NCBI GenBank assembly: GCA_046297495.1
Contig: JBKBIP010000046.1
Coordinates: forward strand, 1-30,538
DNA length: 30,538 nt
Origin: JBKBIP01 sp046297495
Lineage (GTDB): Bacteria; Planctomycetota; Planctomycetia; Gemmatales; Gemmataceae
Direction of reading: 5' to 3'
Each line of letters starts with the position of its first letter. Within the stretch, counting starts at the first letter, position 1. The notes under the pieces are model-generated. The model was not told where the DNA came from and made no database searches. It saw only the letters and a list, made by a program, of their open reading frames with translations. Below are positions 1-8,047 of this stretch, piece after piece. A program made the translations under genes and the position numbers.

Positions 1-115
1 CCCACAGCGCAGATTGCCGACGGCTACCGTGTGCCTATTCGTCGTCATGGGAGAACCCTCCGTGGATGAGAAATTGTCTGAAACTTCTGTCCGTGCGTGA
101 ATTGTTCTCCACCGC

Positions 116-352
116 TTATCGCTGCCGCGCCACCGCCCGCAGGGCGGCGAACGGCTCGTCATCCTCGTCGCCGTGACAGCCGTGGCAAAACACCCACAAA
201 CTCGCTAACAGCAACGTAACGCCCAGACGCCACCAATGGCGCCAGGGGCGGGGGTGGTTCGGAGCAATAATGTCCTTCCGCGCTTGCTCCCCCTGTTCCT
301 CAATAGCCGAGGGGAGAAGCGTCGAGCAGTTTCTCCGGGTGTGTGTTTTCAT
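116..352 (-). CDS. Small membrane-anchored protein with a CxxCH motif
   Basis: A 78-residue product whose start codon overlaps the stop codon of the upstream esterase gene by four bases (ATGA), which suggests translational coupling and is the main reason to believe it is real. The N-terminal 40 residues are polar and basic. A single hydrophobic segment follows at about residues 43-56, then FCHGCHGDEDDEP. The CHGCH at about residues 56-60 fits the CxxCH pattern for covalent heme attachment, but it sits right at the membrane edge and could be chance or a metal site. The orientation (basic N-terminus inside) would put the motif outside the cytoplasm, where heme c is attached. No family was recognised. 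An uncharacterised mini-cytochrome or a spurious short gene are both possible. Confidence 0.5.
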   Translation of the reverse strand: MKTHTRRNCSTLLPSAIEEQGEQARKDIIAPNHPRPWRHWWRLGVTLLLASLWVFCHGCHGDEDDEPFAALRAVARQR

Positions 353-1218
353 TTCTTTAATCGCTCATCCAAGAAGTTCAACGTTTGCTGGATGGTATCC
401 AATAATTTGTCGCCGCGCCAGCCGTGCCCTTCTCCTTCTAGTGTCACCAGCCGAGCAGGGACGCCGACTCCTTGCAGCTTGGCGGCCAGCACCTTGGAAT
501 GCCGGATGGGCACGATGGAGTCCTCACTGCCATGAAAGAGCAAGAACGGCGGGTCATCCCGGCTGACATAGGTGATCGGCGAAGCGCGGCGATAGACCTC
601 CGCCTTGTCGGTCAAGCTGCCGCCGAGAAACGGCACGACGAACTGCTGGTCGATGTCATTCGTCCAATCCTTGTTGGTGAAGTCGGTGACGCCGAAAAAA
701 CTCACCACGGCCTGCACGCGGCTCGATTGTTCAGGATGGCCGCCGTTTCCTTCCAGCCCGTCCTCTTTGCTGGTGACGCCTAGCAAACAAGCAAGGTGCC
801 CGCCAGCAGACAAGCCCACGACGCCGATGCGGTCGGGATGGATGCGATATTTCCGGCTATTGGCCCGCAGCCAGCGCACTGCCGCCTTGCAATCCTCGAT
901 CTGCGCTGGGAAGCGGGAGGCCGGCGCCAGGCGATAGCTAATGGTCGCCGCCACGTAGCCGCGTCCGGCCAGGATTTCAATGGTCTTGGCCAAGTCTTGT
1001 CGGCTTCCTTGCCGCCAGCCGCCGCCATGAATGCAGACAACCGCGGGGAACGGCCCGTCGCCGGTCGCGGGCAGGGCTAGGTCGAGTTTCAATTCCACGT
1101 CCCCCCCTTTGCCGTACACCACGTCTTTCTCCACGCGGCCATCCGCCTGCGCGGCCGGCGTCACGAAGGGGAGCACGCTTAGGCAGACAACGGCCAGCGG
1201 CGCTAATGGACGTATCAT
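349..1218 (-). CDS. Secreted alpha/beta-hydrolase esterase
   Basis: An alpha/beta-hydrolase of the acetyl-esterase/lipase (BD-FAE, hydrolase-fold-3) type, expected to cleave small carboxyl esters, possibly acetyl groups on polysaccharides. Residues 1 to about 26 form a signal peptide ending in an Ala-rich stretch, so it is probably exported. The oxyanion-hole motif HGGGW is at about 64-68, the nucleophile elbow GLSAG has Ser at about 137, the acid Asp lies in HGSEDSIVP at about 233, and the catalytic His in EGEGHGW at about 265, so the triad is complete. The start was set at ATG 1218 rather than the GTG six bases upstream, because the strong AAGGAGGT at 1226-1233 is seven bases from the ATG but almost touches the GTG. 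It is followed by the coupled CxxCH mini-protein. The natural substrate cannot be told from sequence. Confidence 0.88.
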   Translation of the reverse strand: MIRPLAPLAVVCLSVLPFVTPAAQADGRVEKDVVYGKGGDVELKLDLALPATGDGPFPAVVCIHGGGWRQGSRQDLAKTIEILAGRGYVAATISYRLAPASRFPAQIEDCKAAVRWLRANSRKYRIHPDRIGVVGLSAGGHLACLLGVTSKEDGLEGNGGHPEQSSRVQAVVSFFGVTDFTNKDWTNDIDQQFVVPFLGGSLTDKAEVYRRASPITYVSRDDPPFLLFHGSEDSIVPIRHSKVLAAKLQGVGVPARLVTLEGEGHGWRGDKLLDTIQQTLNFLDERLKK

Positions 1219-1225
1219 CGACACG

Positions 1226-1233
1226 ACCTCCTT
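1226..1233 (-). promoter_or_regulatory. Strong Shine-Dalgarno deciding the esterase start
   Basis: AAGGAGGT on the minus strand, seven bases from ATG 1218. It is too close to the alternative GTG at 1224 for that codon to be used. Confidence 0.7.
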
Positions 1234-1394
1234 TTCGTAAGTTCTGGATTATCCCTGAGCACGGAAACTTCATCTTAATCCACACGCGAAAAAAAGTGAA
1301 CCCAGAGCGGGCCGGCACGCGACAGTGACAAGCAGGGCCAAACTTGGGACGAATCCACATGGTGTCGATCCATGATTTCCTGATGGGGATGATG

Positions 1395-1428
1395 GATTCA
1401 TCGTTTCGCCCACACGAAACGATGAATC
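1395..1428 (-). terminator. Perfect 14-bp inverted repeat after the DUF4013 gene
   Basis: GATTCATCGTTTCG at 1395-1408 is mirrored exactly at 1415-1428 with a six-base CCCACA loop. It lies ten bases beyond the stop of the DUF4013 gene on the minus strand and before the esterase start, so it may end the DUF4013 transcript. It has no T-run on either side, so it is not a textbook Rho-independent terminator. The arm sequence recurs as a single copy elsewhere in the window. Confidence 0.45.
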
Positions 1429-1437
1429 ATCTGTCTC

Positions 1438-2157
1438 CTATGCGGTCGTCGGCGCGTCTTCCTTGTAAGGAATCAGCGTGCCGCCACGTTCCAGGTACAA
1501 CTCGTAGAGCTGATAATAAAGATGGTGGCTGGCATACGCGATCAAGGCCGCAGCGGGATAAATTCCGATACAGCACAGTAACATGCCCGCAAAGATCACC
1601 ACAAGCGAAGTCGCCCACACGAACAGCAAGGCCAGCACCATTTCCTTCCACACGCGCGCCAAGAAGTCCTTGGCGAATTGCCAGGAGGCGCCGAAAGCCA
1701 GTTCCTGACTAAATCCCGCGCGGATCATCATGGGAATCAAGGCAATACTCACGGCAAAAATGACAGCCAGCAGAAAGACATAGAAACATAAAAACCCCAG
1801 CAGCAGGATTGCGCCTTCCCCGTCACTGGCTCCTGCTGGCCCAGTCATGGCCGCCGCTGTGAAACCCAAGATGGCATAGACAATTCCCAACAGAAATCCC
1901 AGCGGAAACAGGACGATTAAACTCATCAGAAACGGCCAGACGCCGCGCGTCAGGTAGGGCATGAAGCGGTTGAAATCGAAATCGGGATATTCCTGGTCGG
2001 TACGGCGCTGGTGCAACACGGCTATCATCTGGTACATGTAGCCCATGAAGACAATGGGACCGATGACCGGAATGAGCTGACACACCGCCCCGAACAACAG
2101 ATTCAAGTGCCATTTGGGGCTGTCGAACACGAACTGATACGACCGCAAGTAACGCAT
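1438..2157 (-). CDS. DUF4013 family integral membrane protein
   Basis: A 239-residue membrane protein with the DUF4013 layout: N-terminal MRYLRSYQFVFDSPKW, then a hydrophobic hairpin containing PVIGPIVFMGYMYQMI (about residues 30-45), a short polar loop with DFDFNRFMPYLTRGVWPFL, and several long hydrophobic segments at about 75-100, 115-145 and 170-205. This family is common in planctomycetes and has no assigned biochemical function. A soluble charged tail ends the protein. A GGAG lies about nine bases ahead of the ATG. The gene stands alone on the minus strand, 219 bases from the esterase start, with the inverted repeat at 1395-1428 between them. No catalytic motif is visible. Confidence 0.8.
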   Translation of the reverse strand: MRYLRSYQFVFDSPKWHLNLLFGAVCQLIPVIGPIVFMGYMYQMIAVLHQRRTDQEYPDFDFNRFMPYLTRGVWPFLMSLIVLFPLGFLLGIVYAILGFTAAAMTGPAGASDGEGAILLLGFLCFYVFLLAVIFAVSIALIPMMIRAGFSQELAFGASWQFAKDFLARVWKEMVLALLFVWATSLVVIFAGMLLCCIGIYPAAALIAYASHHLYYQLYELYLERGGTLIPYKEDAPTTA

Positions 2158-2350
2158 AAAGGTGGCTCCATCGTAAGAATGGGGAACGCTTTTGTGGGAT
2201 TCCTCGTCCTATCCGGTTATTCGTAGAATGTCATTTCTCGGCTTGCACGCGGGGAAGTCAAGATATTTCCATGTCCCGAAGCTACTTTTTCATACCCTCC
2301 AGCGGAAAAATGGTAGGATAACCCAAAACCCAAGCCGGTCGCGCGGCGAT

Positions 2351-2380
2351 TGGGCTTCGCCTGCGGCTCGCCCGCTAAAC
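2351..2380 (-). repeat. Dispersed GTTTAGCGGGCGAGCC element, copy 1
   Basis: Read on the minus strand this begins GTTTAGCGGGCGAGCCGC and continues into a GC-rich half. It shares the first 17 bases with the copy at 25154 and lies in the spacer upstream of the large HEAT-like gene. Related sequences are at 10717 and, inside a gene, at 22921. Confidence 0.65.
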
Positions 2381-2414
2381 GACAATCCCTGATCCTTGTT
2401 CGGCGAGGTAGGTC

Positions 2415-4589
2415 ATGGCCGATCGCGCCACGCGGCAACTGGTGGAGCAAATCCTACGCGAGAAGACCACCAACGGCGAGCTATTCACCGCTTTTGATGT
2501 GACCCAGGAAGCACGCCGGCGCGGCTTGACGCAGCGGCATTCAGTTGTCCGTGATCTGGTCCACGATTTTTTCACGCATTCCGTCACCAACATTCCCTAC
2601 ACGCGCACTTTGATGACCATTCCTGGCGCTGCCGCCCAAGCCTGGGTCTATCACCCGCGCGGCACCGATCCAAATAACTACCAACCGACCACGGCGGAGA
2701 CGGCAAGGCCAACGGGGACCACTTCCGCCCCCGCTGCTCGGCAGCTGCTGTTGCAGGAGCTGCTCGCACAAGGGGACCCGGCGTTCGTGGATGAGCTACG
2801 CCGCAGCCACGACGCCGACGAGCTGGGCGCGTTCGCCGCCAAGTGGTACGGCGACCAGCGTCCGGCCGCCCGCAAGTTCCTGTTGGAATACCTGCAACGT
2901 CCCATGAATGTCTATCGCCATGAGGCATTGGTGAAACGCCTGTTCAAGTTGGCCGAGCAAGCCGGCGATGACGAGGTCATGGGCTTGTTTTTGGTGCTGT
3001 TTGACCAGTCGGTGCGCCGCCTGCGCAAGAGACAGCGCCGCCGGATATATCGCAGCGTGAAGACTCAGCAGGAAGCCCAAGCCCAGATGCGTGCCTGGCA
3101 AGAACAGGGAGCGATGGATTGCAACATGTGGCAAGCATGGCGGGGCTACACGGTGTTCGCGGAGTGGGAAACCGAATCGATCCGCGTGCCCGCGCATACC
3201 ACCATGCCGCGCCCGGCACAATCAGGAGGGCGGAATCCCCGCACCGGCGCGCGGTTGCCGGCTCCGCCACCGGGGGATCAGTATCAGCTGTTCTCGGTGG
3301 TCACGCGCAAGTACCTGCGCCGCCGAGCCTGGCGCTACTTCCGCAAACTCGGCAAGCAACACCCGGAGCGCTATGTCCCCGCCATCACCGTTATTCTGAA
3401 GCAATATACGGATGATGATGTGTCCACTAGTTTGGCTCTGATCGACAATTGGGGACTGATGCACGTGCTGTTCCACCATTCCCCGGTGCTGACGGCGCCC
3501 CCGCCAGGTTGGAAAGTAGCTCCTGGCCGCCGCCTGTCGGAGTTGGCCCCAGCGCCGATGTATGACCATCTATGGACAACAGCGCCAGCGGCGTTGTTGG
3601 ACCTGTCGCGTTCGGCGCGGTGCCGGCCGGTGCGGCAGTGGGCGGTGCGTATGATCCGCCGTGCCCCGGCGCGGGTGCTGGGGGGCCTGCCGCTCGATGA
3701 GCTGTTCGCCATGTTGGAGCACGAGGACGCCGAGGTCGTGGCCTTGGCCGCCGAGGCGCTGCGGGCCGCTCCAGACCGCGAGCAAGTGCCGGTGGAACGG
3801 TGGCTCAATCTTCTGGATGCCGCTCAAGCTGAGACAGTGGAAATTCTCTGTGACGTGTTGGCCGCCCAAGTTCGTGCCGAGCGGGTGTCGTTCTCGCAAG
3901 CCGTGGCGCTGGCCCTGCGCCGCCCACTGCCCATCGCGCGTCTTGGCTTTGAGTGGCTGCGTGGCCGGCAGCCGCAAACGGACGCCGACTGCCGCTCTTT
4001 GCTCGATTTGGTGGAAGCTGAGGCGGAACCGTTGCGGCTCGACATGGTGCGTTGGGCCAGGGGCGTCTTGGCAACGTCTCCGCACTTTCAACCCGCCTGG
4101 GCTTTGGAGTACCTGGATAGCCGGCATGTCGAGGTTCGCGGTGAGGGGTGGGCTTGGTTACACGATGATGCCCGCCTCCGCGACGATGTGGAGTTGTGGC
4201 GGCGGTTGCTCGAATCTCCCTACGATGACATTCGCTTGCGCTTAATTGCCGATCTGGAAGAGCGCGTCCACCATCACGAGCAAGCCTTGAGTGAACACGT
4301 GCCGCTCGACGCGGAGTTCGTGCGTTTGCTGTGGGCGTCGGTGTTGCTCAACATCGCACGCGGCAGCCGAGCTAAGCCGCTGGTTGTGCGCCAACTGGTC
4401 CGCCGCATCGAGCGTCAGCCGGCGGAAGCACCATTGCTACTGCCAATTCTCAGTGTGGCCTTGCGCTCGGTGCGCGGCCCCGAATTCCGCGCCGGCTTGG
4501 TCGGCGTCGTGCGGCTGGTGGAGCGGAATGCCGACTTGGCCCCGTTCATTGACGAAGCCCTGCCGGAGTTGCGGTTGACACCCCATTAA
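2415..4589 (+). CDS. Large protein of unknown function, winged-helix-like start and HEAT-like repeats
   Basis: A 724-residue soluble protein with no signal peptide. Residues 1 to about 55 look like a small helical, winged-helix-like domain (VEQILREKTTNGELF, EARRRGLTQRHSVVRDLVHD). It is followed by a segment rich in Tyr and Gly ending in AWVYHPRG (about 60-83) and a low-complexity Thr/Pro linker (about 88-107). The middle holds a very basic stretch, RRLRKRQRRRIYRS (about 201-214), and a Tyr/Arg-rich block with RKYLRRRAWRYFRKLGK (about 298-314). From about residue 400 to the end it is alpha-helical repeats of about 35-50 residues of HEAT or Armadillo type, for example ELFAMLEHEDAEVVALAAEALR. 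Such repeats usually form scaffolds for protein or nucleic-acid binding. No enzyme motif was seen. The start is supported by GAGGTAGG just upstream. Neighbours give no hint of function. Confidence 0.8.
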   Translation: MADRATRQLVEQILREKTTNGELFTAFDVTQEARRRGLTQRHSVVRDLVHDFFTHSVTNIPYTRTLMTIPGAAAQAWVYHPRGTDPNNYQPTTAETARPTGTTSAPAARQLLLQELLAQGDPAFVDELRRSHDADELGAFAAKWYGDQRPAARKFLLEYLQRPMNVYRHEALVKRLFKLAEQAGDDEVMGLFLVLFDQSVRRLRKRQRRRIYRSVKTQQEAQAQMRAWQEQGAMDCNMWQAWRGYTVFAEWETESIRVPAHTTMPRPAQSGGRNPRTGARLPAPPPGDQYQLFSVVTRKYLRRRAWRYFRKLGKQHPERYVPAITVILKQYTDDDVSTSLALIDNWGLMHVLFHHSPVLTAPPPGWKVAPGRRLSELAPAPMYDHLWTTAPAALLDLSRSARCRPVRQWAVRMIRRAPARVLGGLPLDELFAMLEHEDAEVVALAAEALRAAPDREQVPVERWLNLLDAAQAETVEILCDVLAAQVRAERVSFSQAVALALRRPLPIARLGFEWLRGRQPQTDADCRSLLDLVEAEAEPLRLDMVRWARGVLATSPHFQPAWALEYLDSRHVEVRGEGWAWLHDDARLRDDVELWRRLLESPYDDIRLRLIADLEERVHHHEQALSEHVPLDAEFVRLLWASVLLNIARGSRAKPLVVRQLVRRIERQPAEAPLLLPILSVALRSVRGPEFRAGLVGVVRLVERNADLAPFIDEALPELRLTPH

Positions 4590-4711
4590 CTCCAGGCATT
4601 GTTTGCAAGAACACGCTGGAAAACGTACTGCGCGGATTTTCCCTTGGAGGAGTCCCAAGCCACAGCCAGCTTCAATGCCATACAAATCCGATCGATCCAG
4701 AAAATCTCGCG

Positions 4712-4751
4712 CAAAACAAACGGGCCTCGGCGCCGTGACGCCGAAGCCCGT
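4712..4751 (-). terminator. Rho-independent terminator of the pseudopilin gene
   Basis: Arms 4720-4732 and 4739-4751 pair over 13 positions with one wobble (GC-rich, ACGGGC...GCCCGT type) around a six-base loop. On the minus strand the stem is followed by TTTGTTTTG. It lies about 24 bases beyond the pseudopilin stop. The convergent plus-strand gene ending at 4589 has no T-run of its own here. Confidence 0.75.
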
Positions 4752-4774
4752 CGATAGTGCTGCATAAAGCAACT

Positions 4775-5497
4775 TTAATCGAGTTCATCCGTATTCACTG
4801 CACCCGCCGGCTTTTGGACTTGCCACAGTGCCTGGAACGTGGTGGGGGTAATTTCGTACCGAATCAAGCGTACCGTTCGATCCGCGTAGAGGAAGGGAGC
4901 ACCCGTGGAATAGGGGGAACCAAAACCCCCGCCACCCGATGATTCATCATCTTTTTGAACGCCGCTCGAAGCGCTGATGCCAAAATTGCCAGTGGCCCAG
5001 TCCTCGCCGGAAGTCAGGTAATCTTGGGGGTTCATCCCCATGATGCCCAGCATGAGCGTGTAACGCGCGCTGCTGATGTTGCCGAATGGGACACCTTTCG
5101 GAGAACCGAACAGCGAGGTGGGGGCGCTATCATATCCATAGTGGGCATAAGGGCCTGACACGGTAGTGGCCGAACCCCGTGCGGGATCGAGGAATTCACT
5201 CACGGCTTGGCCAGGCTGAATGAAACCCAAGTCCATTTCGTCCTTGAGCGTGACATAGAACGTGTTGGAACCGGATCGGCCGGGGGGAAAGCGATTCGCG
5301 GTGGACGCATAGTTCCAGGCCGCTTGACCGATGTTGGTTAGGTGCGCCGAGCTTTTGATGCGGTTGGCCATCTGAATGGCGCGCATGACCGCCGGCACGG
5401 AGATGGTGGCCAAGATCGCGATGATCGTGATGACCACCAGCAGCTCGATCAGCGTGAAGCCACGCCGCTCTTGCCGGGACATGACCCGATGAATCAT
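4775..5497 (-). CDS. Type II secretion-like pseudopilin (prepilin N-methylation leader)
   Basis: A 240-residue protein with a type IV prepilin leader: a short basic segment, then G13 | F14-TLIELLVVITIIAILATI. A prepilin peptidase should cut before Phe14, and the conserved Glu (pilin position +5) is Glu18. The hydrophobic helix spans about residues 14-38. The rest is a globular extracytoplasmic domain rich in Gly, Ser and Tyr, with a GGGGFGSPYS loop near 195-203. Large families of such single pseudopilins (DUF1559-like) are characteristic of planctomycetes; their role is unknown but they are thought to be assembled at the envelope. It is shorter than typical DUF1559 proteins (about 300 or more residues), and the usual C-terminal motif was not recognised. 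AGGAAAGGG lies seven bases before the ATG. It is monocistronic, with the terminator at 4712-4751. Confidence 0.85.
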   Translation of the reverse strand: MIHRVMSRQERRGFTLIELLVVITIIAILATISVPAVMRAIQMANRIKSSAHLTNIGQAAWNYASTANRFPPGRSGSNTFYVTLKDEMDLGFIQPGQAVSEFLDPARGSATTVSGPYAHYGYDSAPTSLFGSPKGVPFGNISSARYTLMLGIMGMNPQDYLTSGEDWATGNFGISASSGVQKDDESSGGGGFGSPYSTGAPFLYADRTVRLIRYEITPTTFQALWQVQKPAGAVNTDELD

Positions 5498-6052
5498 GAT
5501 GAGACCCTTTCCTGAAAGGAGACAATAAAGTATGAAGCGGAACCTTTCCGCAAAACATTACGGAAACGAGATTATCGCTATTCGATTCCCATCATCGCGT
5601 GGTGGGAAGACAGTATTACCACGGGCTCCATGAAGGAGTTTAGATGAAAGAACACCATCCCCGTAATTGAGTCCTGGAGATGGATTATAGGAATTGGGCA
5701 TAAATTAAAACTAAATCCGCCGATGCGAAGTGTCAACAAAAAAATCCAGAAAATAAGAAGTTCCCAACATGGGGGCGCACGACAGGGTCGTTTGATGTTT
5801 CAACATGGGTAAGGCGATTCGACGTAAGTTCTAAGAACGACGTAGGACTCACTTTACTCACCTTGAAATATCCAACGGCCCTGGGGCACGACACGGTTTG
5901 CGCGATGGCGTGAAAGCTGTAGGGTGGGCCGCGTCTTCGAGGCCCCATAGGGACAAAGTTAAGGGAAGGAACCATGGTTGTTCATTGCAACTGCATGTCG
6001 CGTGTACTAAGCGGGATAACTTCGCTGAATCTGTCATACGGAGACCACTTCG
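5498..6052. other. Intergenic region without a gene; possible pilin promoter
   Basis: This 555-base spacer lies upstream of the pseudopilin gene and downstream of the GNAT gene. It is more AT-rich than its surroundings around 5680-5760. On the minus strand a perfect TATAAT occurs at 5689-5684, with only a weak AGTTTT 17 bases upstream; it could be the pilin promoter and would give a leader of about 180 bases. A short direct repeat containing CAACATGGG occurs twice near 5764 and 5801. Nothing else convincing was seen, and the short open frames here lack ribosome sites and family features. Confidence 0.3.
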
Positions 6053-6805
6053 TCATGCTTTTCTTTCTTCGATGCGTTTGTGCATCACCCGCCAGGAGCC
6101 GGGATAGGGGAGTAAGCGAAAGCCATTGCGCCAGTGCCATAACATGCTGGAATCGTTGCCGGCCATGAAGGTACTGGCCAATTCGCTGTAGCCCATCTCC
6201 AGTAGTTTATTCCCCGCCGCGTGCAACAACGCCGTGCCAATACCATGTCCGGCCAGCCACGGCGACACGAAAATCCAGGTGACATGCGGTCGCCCCAGGC
6301 ATTTCTCGATGCAATCTTTCGGCGGCGTGTCGCGCCAATGGTAGCCGTGCCAATCGCTCAAATCGCCGTGGGGCAACAAGGTGACCAAAATGGCTCCGAC
6401 CTCATGCTCTTGTTCCCAGGCGACGAAGCTGGCCGGCACGATCCACGGCCCATCGCCGCCTTGGGCCACCTTCTCCAACGCCTTGCGGGCCGCTGCTTCG
6501 CGTTGGTCATCGATCAGATTGGCGAACGGTAGTTGCCGATGAAAGGCTCCCATGAATAGCGGCGCCAAGTCGAAGAGCTTGTCCGGCTGAAGCGGTTGAA
6601 TAGTCACTTCCAGACATTCTTTTTCCCAAGCCGGCGTGGCGGCCAGCGCGTGCAGGTCCAGCAGGGCATGATAGAACTTGGGCCGAGGGGTCAGCAGGGC
6701 TTTGCCGTCGATGTATTCATACTTGTACGCGGGGTGCTGAGGCAGTTGGTGGAACTGTTCGATGGGAATTTTCAAGCGCACGACCGGCATCGACGGTTCG
6801 CTCAT
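6053..6805 (-). CDS. GNAT-family acetyltransferase with an N-terminal Uma2-like segment
   Basis: A 250-residue cytoplasmic protein. The C-terminal half (about 95-240) has the GNAT fold signature: a beta-strand VTWIFVSPWLAGHGIGTALL, in which the acetyl-CoA pyrophosphate loop (Q/RxxGxG/A) appears as AGHGIG (about 184-189), then LLEMGYSELAST and the closing NDSSMLWHWRNGFRLLP typical of the last strands. It should transfer an acetyl group from acetyl-CoA; the substrate is unknown. The N-terminal about 45 residues (YKYEYIDGKALLTPRPKFYH) resemble the start of Uma2/DUF820 nuclease-like proteins, but the catalytic part of that family is absent. It stands alone on the minus strand. The ribosome site upstream of the ATG is weak. 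Confidence 0.8.
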   Translation of the reverse strand: MSEPSMPVVRLKIPIEQFHQLPQHPAYKYEYIDGKALLTPRPKFYHALLDLHALAATPAWEKECLEVTIQPLQPDKLFDLAPLFMGAFHRQLPFANLIDDQREAAARKALEKVAQGGDGPWIVPASFVAWEQEHEVGAILVTLLPHGDLSDWHGYHWRDTPPKDCIEKCLGRPHVTWIFVSPWLAGHGIGTALLHAAGNKLLEMGYSELASTFMAGNDSSMLWHWRNGFRLLPYPGSWRVMHKRIEERKA

Positions 6806-6896
6806 GATGGTGGTCCAAGAAAAAGTACCTGATCGAAGTCCTCAGTCCAAGGTCCAACCTCCCGCGCTGAATGTCAAGATGAGTCTGCGGATGGCG

Positions 6897-6911
6897 GATT
6901 CATCGGTTCGC
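6897..6911 (+). repeat. Dispersed motif GATTCATCGNTTCGC, copy
   Basis: GATTCATCGGTTCGC in the spacer between the GNAT gene and the cyclophilin gene. It matches the arms of the inverted repeat at 1395 and the sequence at 28347 apart from one variable base. Confidence 0.4.
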
Positions 6912-6973
6912 GTGAGCTGCCGGTGAGCCGAAGAGGCATCGAAAACCTGGTCCGCGCGCGACGCCAAATCCGC

Positions 6974-7002
6974 TTGACCCGAATGGCGGGGCTGGCTACC
7001 AT
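6974..7002 (+). promoter_or_regulatory. Predicted sigma-70 promoter of the cyclophilin gene
   Basis: TTGACC at 6974-6979 and TACCAT at 6997-7002 are separated by exactly 17 bases. Transcription would begin near 7009, giving a leader of about 36 bases with GGGAGGAGG ahead of the ATG at 7046. The boxes match the consensus at five and four of six positions. Confidence 0.45.
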
Positions 7003-7045
7003 CACGCCCCCTCAAGGGAGGATGGATTTTCCGGGAGGAGGCACG

Positions 7046-7942
7046 ATGGAACGCAAAGGAATAAGCTGGATGGGGGCCGGCCGTTGGGTCGGCTGGGTGG
7101 TGCTGTTGGGTGGTTTAGTCATGCTGGGGTGCGGCAAGCAGCCGCCAGCATCCCAAGAAGCCGGCGCTCCCCGACCGGAGCAGCCCGCCGCCACGACTCA
7201 AGCCAGTCTCACGGCAACCACGGAGTACCAACGCCTGCACCAACCGTTCGCCGTTGCCACCATCACGGATCCCCCCCCGCCCGATCAATGGCTACCTGAT
7301 GTCACAATGACCGGCAAATCGGTCGGCAAGCTGTACTTGGAAGTATCGCGCCGCTGGGATCAAGTTCGCTTTCTCGACGAAGCGGGACGGCAGCTGTGCT
7401 ACAAAGCCGTGCTCGATACCGAGTTGGGAGAAGTGGAAATCGCTCTCAAACCTGAGTGGGCACCCAATCATGCGCGCAATTTCATTGTCTTGGCTCAGAT
7501 CGGCTATTACGATGGCTTGGTGTTCCAGCGAATCATTCACGAACAATCCGACGCCAACCCCCAAGCCAAGATCGACATGATCGAGGCCGGTTGTCCGATG
7601 GGAACGGGAGACCCCGGCTATGGCAGCATCGGCTACTGGCTCAAGCCAGAGTTCGATTCTAAGCTGCCGCACGAAGAGGGAGTCATCGGCGCTTGCCGCG
7701 ATCAATACGCCGAGTCGGCCGCCTGCAAATTCTACGTGACCTTGTGCAAGGCCCCGATCCTCGATGGCGAGTTCACGGTTTTCGGCAAGATCACGCGCGG
7801 CCTCGACGTGGCCCAGCGCATCTCGACGCAGCCGATCCGCAACGATCCCGAATATCCCGAAGGCGACCGCCCCGAAAAACCCATCGTCATCCGCAAAGTG
7901 ACCATCCATGTACAGCCGATGGACAGCGTGGCGGCGAAGTGA
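7046..7942 (+). CDS. Lipoprotein peptidyl-prolyl cis-trans isomerase (cyclophilin type)
   Basis: A 298-residue lipoprotein with a cyclophilin domain, expected to speed proline cis-trans isomerisation during folding of exported proteins. The N-terminus has a hydrophobic signal ending in the lipobox LVMLGC (Cys at about 29), followed by a Pro/Ala linker. The cyclophilin domain covers about residues 125-285: LDTELGEVEIALKPEWAP, NFIVLAQIGYYDGLVFQRII (with the catalytic-type Arg after FQ), ACKFYVTLCKAPILDGEFTVFGKIT. The core FxxxxxxxxLDGxxTVFG pattern is kept, while SAGSQFFI of classic cyclophilins is changed to SAACKFYV. The start was placed at ATG 7046 because of GGGAGGAGG seven bases upstream and because it yields the lipobox signal. 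It is followed by the SRP RNA gene, apparently a separate transcript. Confidence 0.9.
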   Translation: MERKGISWMGAGRWVGWVVLLGGLVMLGCGKQPPASQEAGAPRPEQPAATTQASLTATTEYQRLHQPFAVATITDPPPPDQWLPDVTMTGKSVGKLYLEVSRRWDQVRFLDEAGRQLCYKAVLDTELGEVEIALKPEWAPNHARNFIVLAQIGYYDGLVFQRIIHEQSDANPQAKIDMIEAGCPMGTGDPGYGSIGYWLKPEFDSKLPHEEGVIGACRDQYAESAACKFYVTLCKAPILDGEFTVFGKITRGLDVAQRISTQPIRNDPEYPEGDRPEKPIVIRKVTIHVQPMDSVAAK

Positions 7943-7995
7943 GATTCCCGAGATTCCCGTCGGGAAGCCCCTCGCCGTTGAGCCGGGCATTCGTC

Positions 7996-8024
7996 TATAA
8001 TGGATGCATCGAATGGATGCATCG
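7996..8024 (+). promoter_or_regulatory. TATAAT box and 13-bp tandem repeat ahead of the SRP RNA
   Basis: A perfect TATAAT at 7996-8001 lies about 45 bases before the SRP RNA stem. It overlaps a tandem duplication of AATGGATGCATCG (7999-8011 and 8012-8024). No good -35 box sits at 16-18 bases, so promoter strength is uncertain. The duplication would place transcription start within the repeat. Confidence 0.4.
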
Positions 8025-8047
8025 CGTTCGTGTCGCTCATACATCGA

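Noticed and set aside
1..69. Open frame from the window edge, ending at TGA 67-69
   Set aside because: Only 22 codons are visible and they match no family; it could be the tail of a gene to the left, but this cannot be told from chance.
7978..8001. TTGAGC with TATAAT as an SRP RNA promoter
   Set aside because: The spacer is only 12 bases, too short for a sigma-70 promoter; only the TATAAT was kept.
7999..8024. CRISPR-like repeat
   Set aside because: Only two adjacent units without spacers and no cas genes; a plain tandem duplication.
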